From contig NZ_PRDB01000006.1 in the NCBI RefSeq assembly GCF_002925905.1, positions 248,001-312,000 on the forward strand: a stretch of DNA of 64,000 nt. The letters are read 5' to 3'. The notes under the pieces are model-generated. The model searched no databases. It was given only the letters and a program-made list of their open reading frames with translations, and was not told the DNA's origin. Source of the DNA: Klebsiella michiganensis (GTDB taxonomy: Bacteria > Pseudomonadota > Gammaproteobacteria > Enterobacterales > Enterobacteriaceae). Positions 51,782-60,829 of the stretch are shown here, piece after piece. Within the stretch, counting starts at the first letter, position 1. Each line of letters starts with the position of its first letter. The position numbers were made by a program, and so were the translations under genes.

Positions 51782-52522
51782 ATGAAGCTGCATCGTTTAA
51801 ACGAAAGCGAGGCCCGGCGGGCGTTACAAAAGGCGCGGATCGCCTTATTGCCGCTAGGCGCCGTCGAGCCGCACGGCGACCACCTGCCGCTGGATACCGA
51901 TAACCTGCTGGCCGAGCGGTTTTGCGCGCTGCTTGACGAGCAGCTGGGCGAGTGCGCCCTGAGCCTGCCGGTCGTTTCCTACAGCCAGGTCTGGTCCCTG
52001 CGCGGCCACGCGGGCGCGATTGATATCGGTCATGAACGGCTGACGTCGCTGCTGGTGTCGCTGGCGGAAAACATGGCCAGCTACGGTATCACCACCACGG
52101 CGGTGATTAACGCGCATTACGGCAATTTTGATGCGATGAAAGCGGCCTCCCGGCAGCTAAAAGAGCAGGGTATTACCTTGCTTAACTATAGCTGGGCGGG
52201 GATGGAGGAGGAGGTAAAACGACGGCAAACCACCGCGGTGGCTTACCCCGGCTATATGCATGCTGATGAGGTCGAAACCTCGCTGATGCTGGCGCTGGCG
52301 CCAGAGTTCGTCACCATGACCAACGCCCGCGCGCACTATCCGGCTTTCCCGAACAATTTTCGCTATCAGCCGATACCCTGGACCGAGTTTTCTGACTATG
52401 CGGTGCTGGGCGATCCAACTGCCGCCAGCGAAGAGAAAGGGCGCGCGTTCGTCCAGCGGGCGCTGGCGACCACGCTTGCCTCTATCCGTCATCACTTAAC
52501 CCAAGGAGCCTCCGATGATTGA
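51782..52522 (+). CDS. Creatininase-family amidohydrolase
   Basis: A 246-aa metal-dependent hydrolase with metal-ligand motifs GAVEPHGDHLPLDTD (E29, H31, D40), NAHYGNFDAM and HADEVETSLM (Glu). The family includes creatininase, FAPy deformylase and mycofactocin peptidase, all cleaving C-N bonds. It starts nine bases after the phosphotriesterase gene and overlaps the EIIA gene by eight. In this operon it suggests that the PTS substrate carries an amide or amine. Confidence 0.87.
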   Translation: MKLHRLNESEARRALQKARIALLPLGAVEPHGDHLPLDTDNLLAERFCALLDEQLGECALSLPVVSYSQVWSLRGHAGAIDIGHERLTSLLVSLAENMASYGITTTAVINAHYGNFDAMKAASRQLKEQGITLLNYSWAGMEEEVKRRQTTAVAYPGYMHADEVETSLMLALAPEFVTMTNARAHYPAFPNNFRYQPIPWTEFSDYAVLGDPTAASEEKGRAFVQRALATTLASIRHHLTQGASDD

Positions 52523-52958
52523 GCGTCAGGCGATACGTGTAGACTGCCCGGCCGCTACCCCTGAGGAGGCCATCCGCGAGGCGGGGAACGCGTTGTGCTG
52601 CGCGGGAGCCTGTAGCCCGCAATACGTCCAGGCAATGGTCGATAGCTACCGCGAGCTGGGCCCCTATTTTGTCATTGCCCCCGGGCTGGCGCTGCCGCAT
52701 GCCCGCCCGGAGCAGGGGGCGATGAAAGCGCAGATCAGCGCGGTCAGGCTGCGTGAACCGCTGGCGTTTGGTCATGCGGAAAACGACCCGGTGCAGGTGG
52801 TGCTGGGGCTTTCGGCAACCAGCAGCGATGCCCATATCCACCTTATCCAGCATATCGTGACCGTACTCAGCGATGAAAATAACCTGCATACCCTGATGCA
52901 TTCGAACGATCCAGAACAACTTTATCGGCTGTTAGCCAGCGGCTCGCAGCGTTTGTAG
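52515..52958 (+). CDS. PTS EIIA component (fructose/mannitol-type)
   Basis: A 147-aa phosphocarrier. The phosphorylated His is predicted at H62 in LALPHARPEQG, the typical active site of the EIIA-Man/Fru-like PTS_EIIA_2 family used by ascorbate systems. It receives phosphate from HPr and passes it to the EIIB that follows 25 bp later. Confidence 0.92.
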   Translation: MIERQAIRVDCPAATPEEAIREAGNALCCAGACSPQYVQAMVDSYRELGPYFVIAPGLALPHARPEQGAMKAQISAVRLREPLAFGHAENDPVQVVLGLSATSSDAHIHLIQHIVTVLSDENNLHTLMHSNDPEQLYRLLASGSQRL

Positions 52959-52983
52959 CGTGATGAACACGGAGTGAATAGCG

Positions 52984-53271
52984 ATGAAAATTCTGACAGT
53001 CTGTGGTTTAGGTATGGGCTCCAGCCTGATTTTAAAAATGAACGTTGAGGCGGTGTTGAAACAGCACGGGATTCAGGCCTCCGTGGAACATATGGATGTC
53101 TCTTCCGCCGCTTCGGCCAACGCCGATGTGGTGATAACCAACGCGGAGCTGGTGGACAACCTTAAGCATCTGTCCTGTCCGGTGGTGGTGGTGAACAACT
53201 ATATCGATAACGCCGAAATCACCGCGGCGCTGACCCAGGCGAAAATTCTGCCCGCAGGAGAGCCGTCATGA
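52984..53271 (+). CDS. PTS EIIB component (ascorbate/lactose type)
   Basis: A 95-aa cytosolic domain with the phosphorylated Cys at residue 7 in MKILTVCGLGMGSSL, the P-loop typical of UlaB/GatB proteins. Its stop overlaps the EIIC start (ATGA). It transfers phosphate from EIIA to the sugar bound in the EIIC. Confidence 0.93.
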   Translation: MKILTVCGLGMGSSLILKMNVEAVLKQHGIQASVEHMDVSSAASANADVVITNAELVDNLKHLSCPVVVVNNYIDNAEITAALTQAKILPAGEPS

Positions 53272-54578
53272 GCGAGTTTCTTGGCGTGCTGCGCTGGATC
53301 ACCATCAATATATTTGGTGAAGCGTCGATCTTAATTGGCCTGATTGTGCTGCTGGGGCTAGTGCTGCAAAAGAAATCGCTGGCGGACATTGTGTCCGGCA
53401 CCCTGAAAGGCATTCTGGGCTTTCTGATCATCGGCGCGGGGGCCGGGATTATCGTCTCCGCGCTGCTGATATTTCAGCCGATCTGGACCGAAGTTTTCGG
53501 TCTCAGCTCCATGAACCTGACCAATATTATCGGCCAGGCGCGCTTCAGCGAACGCTACGGAAGCAGCGTGACCATCGCCATTGCCGGCGGATTCGCCATC
53601 AATTTGCTGCTGGCCCGGCTGACGCGCTTTAAATACATCTACCTGACAGGACATATGATGTTCTGGACGACGATGATCTTTGCCGGGGTGATGGTGAACA
53701 CCGAGCCCGCTATTTCAGCGGTGCAGCTGACGCTGATGCTAACGGTGATTATGGGGCTCTACTGGACCCTACAGCCCGCGCTGGTTCAGCCCTGGGTGCG
53801 AAAAATCACCGGCAACGACAACGTGGCGCTGGGGCATACTTCCGCCTCCGTCGCGCTGCTGGGGGCGATTTTTGGCCAGATTTTCGCCCGCAACAAAATC
53901 AGCTCCGAAGATATCAAAGTCCCTAAAAAGTTGGGTTTCCTGCGCGACTCCAACGTGGTGACGGCGTTGACCATGGCGCTGCTGTTCTTTATTGGCACCT
54001 TTATTCTGCAGATTAAAGGTACGCCGAAAGCGGCGGAGATTCTGGCGCAATCCGGCGACCTGAGCTTCTACATCTATGCCCTCAAACAATCGCTGATGTT
54101 TACCGGCGGCATTGCCGTCGTGCTGCTCGGCGTACGGATGTTTATTGGCGAAATGGTGCCGGCGTTTAACGGCATCGGATCGCGGCTGGTGCCCGGCGCA
54201 AAACCGGCGCTGGACTGCCCGATACTGTTTAACTTTGCGCCAAACGCGGTGGTGCTGGGGTTTGTCGGCGCTTTTGTCGGCTCGCTGCTGTGGCTGACCC
54301 TGATCGGCCGCTATACCGGCTACGTTTTTATTCCCAGTATGATTGTGATTTTCTTTCACGCCGGTACGGCGGGGGTCTTCGGCAATATTACCGGAGGCTA
54401 TAAAGGCGCTCTGCTGGCGGGGTTTATCACCTCGACCGTGGTCGCCTGGGGGCAGTATTTCTGCGTCACCGGCTTTATCGACAATACGATCCCGGATACC
54501 GCGCTATGGGCAGGCGACAGCGATATGTTTGTCCTCGCGCCAGTCATTCATCTTTTGACCCGCCTGCTGGCGTTCTGA
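53268..54578 (+). CDS. PTS EIIC component, ascorbate (UlaA) family
   Basis: A 436-aa inner-membrane permease of the UlaA type with about eleven helices, recognised from LGVLRWITINIFGEASILIG, FAPNAVVLGFVGAFVGSLLW and FFHAGTAGVFGNITGGYKGA. Same length range as UlaA (~465 aa), slightly shorter. It is a paralogue with a different enzyme set, so the substrate is probably not ascorbate itself. Confidence 0.9.
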   Translation: MSEFLGVLRWITINIFGEASILIGLIVLLGLVLQKKSLADIVSGTLKGILGFLIIGAGAGIIVSALLIFQPIWTEVFGLSSMNLTNIIGQARFSERYGSSVTIAIAGGFAINLLLARLTRFKYIYLTGHMMFWTTMIFAGVMVNTEPAISAVQLTLMLTVIMGLYWTLQPALVQPWVRKITGNDNVALGHTSASVALLGAIFGQIFARNKISSEDIKVPKKLGFLRDSNVVTALTMALLFFIGTFILQIKGTPKAAEILAQSGDLSFYIYALKQSLMFTGGIAVVLLGVRMFIGEMVPAFNGIGSRLVPGAKPALDCPILFNFAPNAVVLGFVGAFVGSLLWLTLIGRYTGYVFIPSMIVIFFHAGTAGVFGNITGGYKGALLAGFITSTVVAWGQYFCVTGFIDNTIPDTALWAGDSDMFVLAPVIHLLTRLLAF

Positions 54579-54594
54579 TATCGGGAGGAAGTCT

Positions 54595-55335
54595 ATGAGT
54601 CAGGCCCTGAAACAGTACTACAGTCAGATCCGCCAGAAGCTGGCTTTTCTTGAGCAGCGCCCCGATGAACTCACCCGGGCGGCGGAAATCATGTCCCACA
54701 GCATTATGGGGCAGCGCAACATCTTCGTCTTTGGCGCCAGCCACGCCGGGATTCTGGCGGAGGAGATGAGCTATCGCGCGGGCGGCCTGGCCATCATCAA
54801 TCCGCTTTTTACGCCTGCGCTGATGCTTAACGTCAGGCCGTTAACCCTCACCAGCGCGGTGGAAAATGTGGAGCACCTCGGTCGGGTACTGGTGGAGCAG
54901 TCGCCGCTAAGGGCTGAAGATACGCTGCTGATCCATTCGGTGTCGGGACGCAACGCGATTACCATTGATGTCGCGCTGGCGGCGAAAGCGTGCGGCGCAA
55001 CGGTTATCGCGATTACCAGCCTGGCGACGGCGGCGCGCGTCACGTCGCGCCACTCCAGCGGCAAGCTGCTGGTGGATGTGGCCGATATCACCATTGATAA
55101 CCACTGCGAATATGGCGATGCGGCGGTGAGCCTGCCGGGGATGGCGCAGAAAGCCGCGCCGCTCTCCACCATCATGGGCGCGACTATCGCCAACAGCCTG
55201 GTATTACGTATTTGCGAAATCATGCTGGAAAATGCGCGCACGCCGCCCATTCTCGCCAGCGCAAACATAGACGGTAATCAGGAGATAAATCAGGATATAC
55301 TTAGCGCTTACAGGAGCCAGATACACTACCTCTGA
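54595..55335 (+). CDS. SIS-domain protein (sugar isomerase-like)
   Basis: A 246-aa protein with a sugar-isomerase domain: IFVFGASHAGILAEEMSYRA, LIHSVSGRNAITIDVALAAK and GATVIAITSLATAAR. SIS domains bind phosphosugars, as isomerases, lyases or deaminases. GGGAGGA precedes the ATG. In the PTS operon it most likely converts the phosphorylated product, perhaps an amino-sugar phosphate, into a central metabolite. Confidence 0.85.
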   Translation: MSQALKQYYSQIRQKLAFLEQRPDELTRAAEIMSHSIMGQRNIFVFGASHAGILAEEMSYRAGGLAIINPLFTPALMLNVRPLTLTSAVENVEHLGRVLVEQSPLRAEDTLLIHSVSGRNAITIDVALAAKACGATVIAITSLATAARVTSRHSSGKLLVDVADITIDNHCEYGDAAVSLPGMAQKAAPLSTIMGATIANSLVLRICEIMLENARTPPILASANIDGNQEINQDILSAYRSQIHYL

Positions 55336-55349
55336 GTTGGAGCACAAGT

Positions 55350-56105
55350 ATGTTTGAGTCGGATGGACTCCCTCTCTATTTAAGGATAAAAGACGTTATC
55401 CTGCAGCGGATCCTCTCTTTTACCTATGACGATAAACTCCCGGGCGAACTGCTGCTCGCCGGGGAGTTTAAGGTCGCGCGCGGTACCATTAAACAGGCGA
55501 TAGATTCGCTGGCCAGTATTGGCATGGTGTACCGCGAACAGGGTAAAGGGACGTTTATTAACCGCGATGCGCTGCAGAAATACTACACCGACCTCCCGGA
55601 CGTACTGACCACCTTTGCTCCGCCGGGGGAGATAGCCGTGGAAGTTCTGTCGCTGATTTCGACCATGGCCGACCGCCAGGTGGCGGAGCAAATGGGGCTG
55701 GATTTAGGCTGCCAGCTGGTGCGTCTGGAGCGGCTGTTAGTGCAGGGCGATCGGCCGGTTGGCCATGTGCTGACCTGGCTTAATGGCCGTATCTATAACG
55801 ATCTGAGCCACGTGGACGGCAGCCGATCGCTGTATAAGCAGCTGCGGGAAACGTTCGGCTACTCGCCGGCCAACGCCACGGAACGCTATACGCCGGTGTG
55901 CTGCGATAGCCGCACGGCGGGATTGCTCAATATTGAACCCGGCCAGGCTCTGTTTCGCATTGAGCGCGTCGCCCGCGATCTGGATGATGTGGTGCTTGAA
56001 TACAGCGTCACGCATACCCTTGACGCCAGCCTGTCGCTGCAAATCGCCACCAGCCAGAGCAGCATGAGCCAGCAGTGGGCCTGCACGATCGAGAAAGGGC
56101 GTTAA
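55350..56105 (+). CDS. GntR/UTRA-family transcriptional regulator
   Basis: A 251-aa regulator: N-terminal winged HTH (LPLYLRIKDVILQRI, then LLLAGEFKVARGTIKQAIDS and GMVYREQGKGTFIN) and a C-terminal UTRA effector domain (GLDLGCQLVRLERLLVQGDR, VLEYSVTHTLDASL). It is the last gene of the PTS operon, likely autoregulated with the operon through the palindrome at 50731-50748. UTRA domains bind phosphorylated sugars or related effectors. Confidence 0.9.
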   Translation: MFESDGLPLYLRIKDVILQRILSFTYDDKLPGELLLAGEFKVARGTIKQAIDSLASIGMVYREQGKGTFINRDALQKYYTDLPDVLTTFAPPGEIAVEVLSLISTMADRQVAEQMGLDLGCQLVRLERLLVQGDRPVGHVLTWLNGRIYNDLSHVDGSRSLYKQLRETFGYSPANATERYTPVCCDSRTAGLLNIEPGQALFRIERVARDLDDVVLEYSVTHTLDASLSLQIATSQSSMSQQWACTIEKGR

Positions 56106-56308
56106 TCCGCCTCCCAGGCGAGAATATCGCCTGGCTGGCACTCCAGCGCCTGGCAGATTTTTGCCAGCGTATCGAAGCGGATGCCTTTCACCTTTCCTGA
56201 TTTGAGCAAAGACAGGTTTTGCTCGGTAATCCCTACATAGGCCGCCAGCGCTCTGGACGTCATTTTCCTCTCTACCAGCAATTTGTCCAGATTAACCACT
56301 ACCGCCAT
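56102..56308 (-). CDS. XRE/Cro-type helix-turn-helix protein
   Basis: A 68-aa DNA-binding protein consisting of one HTH domain: NLDKLLVERKMTSRALAAYV, GITEQNLSLLKSGKVKGIRF and LAKICQALECQPGDILAW. It resembles the YozG-type regulators that accompany DUF2975 membrane proteins in many bacteria. It is immediately downstream of the DUF2975 gene and overlaps the 3' end of the GntR gene by four bases. Confidence 0.9.
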   Translation of the reverse strand: MAVVVNLDKLLVERKMTSRALAAYVGITEQNLSLLKSGKVKGIRFDTLAKICQALECQPGDILAWEAD

Positions 56309-56310
56309 AG

Positions 56311-56844
56311 TCAGATGAACTCCTTATTCTCATTTTCCGCTCTGATCCCTTCGAGCATGGAGTGAAACGTCACAAATAACAAGCCGCCGGTCAGCAACAG
56401 GACAAAATCGCTAAGTAAAAGAACGATCTGGGTATAAGGATGCGGCCAGTAAAAAACCAGCGGCACCAGGAAGCGAAACAGCGGCAGCAGGAGACCCATC
56501 CCCAGCATCGCCAGCGCAATTTTTCGTACCCTCAGCGCCAGGTCGAGGCTCAGAATGGTGCGTTTTCTGACGTATTGAGTGACGCGGATCCCCTGCCAGA
56601 TCGCCCAGGCGAAAAGCCCGGCGGGTAAATAGAGTATCGCCAGCAGCGCCAGCAGTTTAAAAGTCGGTGCCGTCAGACCGCTTTCATTACCGAGCGGAAC
56701 CTCGGCAAACTCAAGCATATTCGCGAGGAAAAACGACTCGCCGGTAAAATAGATCCACGCTGGCGTAATGACCGCCAGAATAAAAAACAGCGGTAATATT
56801 CCAGCCAGTAAGAACAGGCTGAGTTTGTTTCGTGCGTTTTTCAC
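56311..56844 (-). CDS. DUF2975 membrane protein
   Basis: A 177-aa inner-membrane protein with four predicted helices (LSLFLLAGILPLFFILAVIT at the N-terminus; the last at VLLLSDFVLLLTGGLLFVTF). Its partner XRE regulator follows two bases later, the usual DUF2975-HTH pair of unknown function. Such pairs may sense membrane or cell-envelope state. Confidence 0.85.
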   Translation of the reverse strand: MKNARNKLSLFLLAGILPLFFILAVITPAWIYFTGESFFLANMLEFAEVPLGNESGLTAPTFKLLALLAILYLPAGLFAWAIWQGIRVTQYVRKRTILSLDLALRVRKIALAMLGMGLLLPLFRFLVPLVFYWPHPYTQIVLLLSDFVLLLTGGLLFVTFHSMLEGIRAENENKEFI

Positions 56845-56871
56845 CTTTAACCTTCCTGAATAATGGTGCGA

Positions 56872-57216
56872 TTACGGAACCAGCACGCCTAAGCATGACA
56901 TAAGGAGCAGAGATAAGACAACGTGTAGTCCGGCCGCCCGTCGCGACGGGCCGCGGAACCACGGGCGCTGCCAGACGCTAAACAGACCGATGGCAATAAA
57001 CGCCGCCTGTATTGTCCAGGTCAACATTCGCATCAGGTAGCCTGTTTTACTCAGGTTATCGATGGTTTGTAATGACTCGGCAATATAAATAACAATGAAG
57101 GTGAAGAGAACATAATTAATAAGGCGTACTTTGTACCGTGCAAACCCGTTTCCGGAAATAAAGACCGCCACTGACAGCAGGGTCAATATCGCCCACAGCA
57201 TATTAATCCAGTTCAT
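56872..57216 (-). CDS. Small membrane protein, unknown function
   Basis: A 114-aa protein with about four membrane helices (INMLWAILTLLSVAVFISGN; LINYVLFTFIVIYIAESL; WTIQAAFIAIGLFSVW; LHVVLSLLLMSCLGVLV). Its ATG overlaps the stop of the beta-lactamase-like gene. No family recognised. It probably works with its operon partners at the inner membrane. Confidence 0.75.
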   Translation of the reverse strand: MNWINMLWAILTLLSVAVFISGNGFARYKVRLINYVLFTFIVIYIAESLQTIDNLSKTGYLMRMLTWTIQAAFIAIGLFSVWQRPWFRGPSRRAAGLHVVLSLLLMSCLGVLVP

Positions 57217-58325
57217 CGTTCTTCCTTAACGTCGGATAGCGTGGAAAGCAGCAATTTGATTGCCGGCACAATTACCGGCCATGCGGTATCTGAGAGGATC
57301 ACGACGGCGGTTTTACGCTCGGGGTCAAAGGCCATCACGGCGGCATAGCCCGCGGACTGACCATCGTGCCAGATAATATCCCGTCCCTTGATAGCGGTGG
57401 TGAACCATGAATAGCCTACCCGTGAATCGGGATCGTCGGTCGCGAACCGCGGCGCCATGCCCTGGCTTCCGGCCAGTTTTCCTGCCATAAGCGCCTGGGC
57501 ATATTTCGTCATATCGACAATAGTGGAACGTACGCCGGCCGCAGGCGAGAAGGCGTTTAAGATCCACGGCGCTTCGCGTAAACCTGACGCTGACCAGCCC
57601 GGCATAAATGCCGCGTCAGGCGGCGTCGTCTCTTGCGCCACAAGCGAACGGGTCATCCCGGCCGGTGCAAAAACGCGCTGTTCCAGCAACGCCGCGAATG
57701 TACGGTGAGAGGCGCGTTCCAGCGCTAGCCCCAGCAGGGCAAACCCGGAATTGGAGTAATCAAATATTTTGACCTTCGGTATCCGCGCCCGGTTAATCAT
57801 TTCCGCCAGCTCCTGGCGATCGTAGCTCCACGGGTTTTCTCGTCTCACAATGGCGGTAAGCATGGCGATTTTCTGCGTGAGCGATGAGGCGAACGGAGGC
57901 AGGCCCGAACGATGCGAGACGAGCTCCTCAAGGCTAATATTCCGCGCCGGACCGACGAGCTCTGGCACCAGATCGCCGACCTGCGTCGTGGCTGTGACTT
58001 CGCCGCGCCGGATGGCATCAATCAGCAGGCTGGCGGTCAGGGTTTTGCTGAGGCTGCCAATCTCAAACTGCCTGGCATAATCATTGCCCCAGATACCATA
58101 GCGCACGCCGCCTGGCGTGATGAGCGCTGCGGCGACGTGACCGTGCGCGCCTTTGAGCAGCGGCGTTAAAAAGGCAACCAGCGCTTTGTCCCCGGATACC
58201 TGGGTGGTTAAGGGTCTGAAGCCGGGTTGCAAATAAATGCCTGCCGCCATCACCGCGACAAAAGCCAGGCCTGAGCACAGGATTTGCCAGTCACTGCAGT
58301 ATCTGCGGTATCGATACCCGATCAT
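57213..58325 (-). CDS. Class C beta-lactamase / penicillin-binding-protein-like serine hydrolase (AmpH-like)
   Basis: A 370-aa membrane-anchored or exported enzyme: an N-terminal hydrophobic helix (ILCSGLAFVAVMAAGIYLQP) is followed by the serine-hydrolase domain with S91-x-x-K94 (GSLSKT), YSN in FDYSNSGFAL and HDG in IWHDGQSAGY replacing the KTG motif. This is the AmpH/EstB/D-aminopeptidase group, acting on peptidoglycan fragments or esters. The ATG overlaps the stop of a 58-aa upstream ORF (ATGA). First large gene of an operon with two membrane proteins and an XRE regulator. Confidence 0.87.
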   Translation of the reverse strand: MIGYRYRRYCSDWQILCSGLAFVAVMAAGIYLQPGFRPLTTQVSGDKALVAFLTPLLKGAHGHVAAALITPGGVRYGIWGNDYARQFEIGSLSKTLTASLLIDAIRRGEVTATTQVGDLVPELVGPARNISLEELVSHRSGLPPFASSLTQKIAMLTAIVRRENPWSYDRQELAEMINRARIPKVKIFDYSNSGFALLGLALERASHRTFAALLEQRVFAPAGMTRSLVAQETTPPDAAFMPGWSASGLREAPWILNAFSPAAGVRSTIVDMTKYAQALMAGKLAGSQGMAPRFATDDPDSRVGYSWFTTAIKGRDIIWHDGQSAGYAAVMAFDPERKTAVVILSDTAWPVIVPAIKLLLSTLSDVKEER

Positions 58326-58498
58326 GCTTTCTCCTTAAAATGAGTACAACCGCAATGAATACAAGGTGTACTGGACCCTGAATAGCGTGGAGCAACTGAC
58401 GCGCCCGTCCCGGCAAATCCTGACATCTCGGCTGACATCGCCGGCGCGCGCCGCAGCGCCCCGGAGAGTAACCCCCCGCGCAGCATACTTCTGTTCAT
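58322..58498 (-). CDS. Small ORF (58 aa) translationally coupled to the AmpH-like gene
   Basis: Starts at ATG 58498 with a very strong ribosome site (CCAGGAGAGG, ~7 nt away) and stops with a TGA that overlaps the next gene's ATG. The peptide is basic at the N-terminus (MNRSMLRGGLLSGALRRAPA) and ends with a Cys/His cluster (STPCIHCGCTHFKEKA) that could bind a metal. It may be a regulatory leader or a small protein. Not recognised as any family. Confidence 0.5.
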   Translation of the reverse strand: MNRSMLRGGLLSGALRRAPAMSAEMSGFAGTGASVAPRYSGSSTPCIHCGCTHFKEKA

Positions 58499-58717
58499 GA
58501 CTTGCCTCTCCTGGCAATCTGGTCGGTGAAAGAGCGCGCAGATTATCCTGGTGTTTATCGTTTTACAATAAACTTTTATCGTTTTATATTTAATTAAAAA
58601 GCGGGGAGAGCCAGAGCGCGAAGCGCGAGTCGCGCGCGAAAAACAGAAGCGTGGGTTGATCGCGCGGCGTTAATGGCTCTTTGAGAGTGGCAGAATATCT
58701 GTCTGGCGGAGGCGTTA

Positions 58718-59773
58718 TCAGGGGATAATGCGCGCGGCTCTCAGCTGAGCGAACAGGCGGAAAAACATATCGTCGGTGGCCTGCATTTCAGTGAAGCCCG
58801 CCCGGCGCAGTTTGCTGCCATCGCCAAACATGTCGTAGTTCCAGCCAAAGACGAAATCAGCAAATTTACCGTCGCTGAGCCTTAAGATGTCCGCTTCCAC
58901 CAGACTCTGCCCGGCCAGTTCGCGCCAGTGCGAGCGGTAATCCACAAACAGCTGGTTAAATGACAGTCTGACCGGCGGGGCGGATGCCAGTTCAAACCAG
59001 CTCGCGATGCGCGGCCACAGCTCGCACCAGCGCCAGATGTCGCCGTTATTGACGTTGAACGCCTGGTTTTGCGCCGTTGGCGAGGTCGCGGCCCAGAGCG
59101 TGGCATCAGCCAGCAACCCGGCGTCCGTGTGATCGACAATGCTGTGCCAGGTTTTTTCCGAACCGGGGAAACGCAGCGGTAGATCCTGCGCTTTACATAG
59201 CGAAGCATAGATCGCGATGCTGAGTGCGAGATTCATGGCGTTGCCGGGCACCGTACTGCCGACCACGCCCGGCCTGATCGCGTTCCAGCGCCACGTTTTT
59301 CCGCGCTGGAAATGGCTGAGCCAGGTGAGCTGAGCGGCGTTAAATTCGGCCCCGGGTACGCCGGGATCGCTTTCACGCGCCGGGGTTTTGAACGGACCAA
59401 GATGCGCGCCGTACACTTTGTATCCCTGCATCAGGCTTACCGTCCGTAGCGGTGCGGTTTGCTCGATGTTGCTGACCAGGTTGCGCAGCATGGTGACGTT
59501 CGGTTCAACCATTTCCGCCCAGTTCCCGGCGTTGGCCCATGCGCTGTAAAAAATGTGGGTGACGCCGTTGAGCGAATGCAGTTTTTGCGCGCTGTGCTGC
59601 GCATCCAGTAAATCGACGTGAATGAAGGGAATGTTTTCCGGGTGGGACGATGCATGGCGGCTGAGGCCGATAACCTCCCAGCGATTGCGTAACAGCGTTT
59701 TCACCAGTTCTCTGCCAATAATGCCGCTGGCGCCGGCGACCAGGGCGATTTTGGGTTGCGGTATCTTATTCAC
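58718..59773 (-). CDS. NAD(P)-dependent SDR, PRISE-like reductase (GTG start)
   Basis: A 351-aa extended SDR. It has the nucleotide-binding motif ALVAGASGIIGRELVKTLLR and the family segments FYSAWANAGNWAEMVEPNVT and SLMQGYKVYGAHLGPFKTPA, where the Tyr-Lys of VYG and the preceding MQGYK resemble progesterone 5-beta-reductase/iridoid synthase-like proteins. The start is GTG 59773 (GGAG 7 nt upstream); the open frame beyond it lacks homology. It likely reduces an activated C=C bond of a small enone. Divergent from a LysR gene 97 bp away. Confidence 0.82.
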   Translation of the reverse strand: MNKIPQPKIALVAGASGIIGRELVKTLLRNRWEVIGLSRHASSHPENIPFIHVDLLDAQHSAQKLHSLNGVTHIFYSAWANAGNWAEMVEPNVTMLRNLVSNIEQTAPLRTVSLMQGYKVYGAHLGPFKTPARESDPGVPGAEFNAAQLTWLSHFQRGKTWRWNAIRPGVVGSTVPGNAMNLALSIAIYASLCKAQDLPLRFPGSEKTWHSIVDHTDAGLLADATLWAATSPTAQNQAFNVNNGDIWRWCELWPRIASWFELASAPPVRLSFNQLFVDYRSHWRELAGQSLVEADILRLSDGKFADFVFGWNYDMFGDGSKLRRAGFTEMQATDDMFFRLFAQLRAARIIP

Positions 59774-59870
59774 GTTGCTTCTCCAGGGTGGGTGACAGAG
59801 GCAGTGTGGTATATTATTTTTTTCACGCATATCCCGTAAAACTGATGGCACTTATAAGCAGAATCATTAA

Positions 59871-60758
59871 ATGAATAATAAGCTCAACGCCATTGCCACC
59901 TTCCTGCGCGTGGTAGAAGCGGGATCCTTTTCAGCGGCAGCCCGCCAGTGCGGAATGAAACAATCCGCCGTCAGTCAGCAGATCGCGGCGCTTGAGGAGG
60001 AGCTTGGGGTGGTGTTGCTGCACCGAACCACGCGTGCGATGGCGCTGACCGAGCAGGGAGAAATTTACCGGCGCGATATGCAGCTTTTGCTGGAAGCGAT
60101 GCATGAAGCGGAAAGGCGCTTACAGCCAACCGATCGCCAGTGGCAAGGCCGGGTGCACGTGCAGCTGCCGAGCGGCCTGGGGCAGCTCTTTTTGCCGCAT
60201 CTGCTGGCGCTGCAGAAAATGCACCCCGAGCTGCGTCTGACGCTTTCTCTTGATGACCGCATTGCCGATCTGGTTGCTGAAGGAGTGGATGTCGCGCTGC
60301 GGTTGAGCAGTGAACCGCCGCCGGGGAGTGCGGCGCGCGTGCTGGCGCGTATTGAAACTGCGCTCTTTGCCGCCCCCGGTTTTAAAACGGTGCATGCCGT
60401 CAGCGAGCTGGCCGCCCACCCGCACGTGCGGTTCAGCGGCATCGCGCAGGACGCGCCGCTGCGGCTGGTCTCGGGTGATAAAACGGTTGATATGAAAGTC
60501 AATACCGTGTTTCGGGCTAACACCAGCGAAGCGCTGCTGCAGGCGTTAGAGTCCGGCATCGGTATCGGCGGCATGCAGTTACCCCTTGCGGCCCACGCTT
60601 TGCAGTCCGGCAGGCTGGTACCGGTATTACCCGCCTGGCGATTACCCGATCGCGTTCTCTATGCGGTCTATCCTGACGCCCGCTTTATCCCACCGCGGGT
60701 AAGAAGTATTATCGACGTGATTGAACAATTGCTGCCTGAGATGACGGAGAGTGTCTGA
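59871..60758 (+). CDS. LysR-family transcriptional regulator
   Basis: A 295-aa regulator with HTH near residues 20-39 (SFSAAARQCGMKQSAVSQQI), HRTTRAMALTEQGEIYRRDM and an effector domain. It resembles the group that controls adjacent reductases in response to electrophiles. Divergent from the PRISE-like reductase gene, its likely target. Confidence 0.92.
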   Translation: MNNKLNAIATFLRVVEAGSFSAAARQCGMKQSAVSQQIAALEEELGVVLLHRTTRAMALTEQGEIYRRDMQLLLEAMHEAERRLQPTDRQWQGRVHVQLPSGLGQLFLPHLLALQKMHPELRLTLSLDDRIADLVAEGVDVALRLSSEPPPGSAARVLARIETALFAAPGFKTVHAVSELAAHPHVRFSGIAQDAPLRLVSGDKTVDMKVNTVFRANTSEALLQALESGIGIGGMQLPLAAHALQSGRLVPVLPAWRLPDRVLYAVYPDARFIPPRVRSIIDVIEQLLPEMTESV

Positions 60759-60829
60759 CGGTTGGTTTTTCTCCTGCCTCTACCGCGCGTAAAGTGACGA
60801 GCGTTGCTGCTGACAAAGGCGTCTTGATT

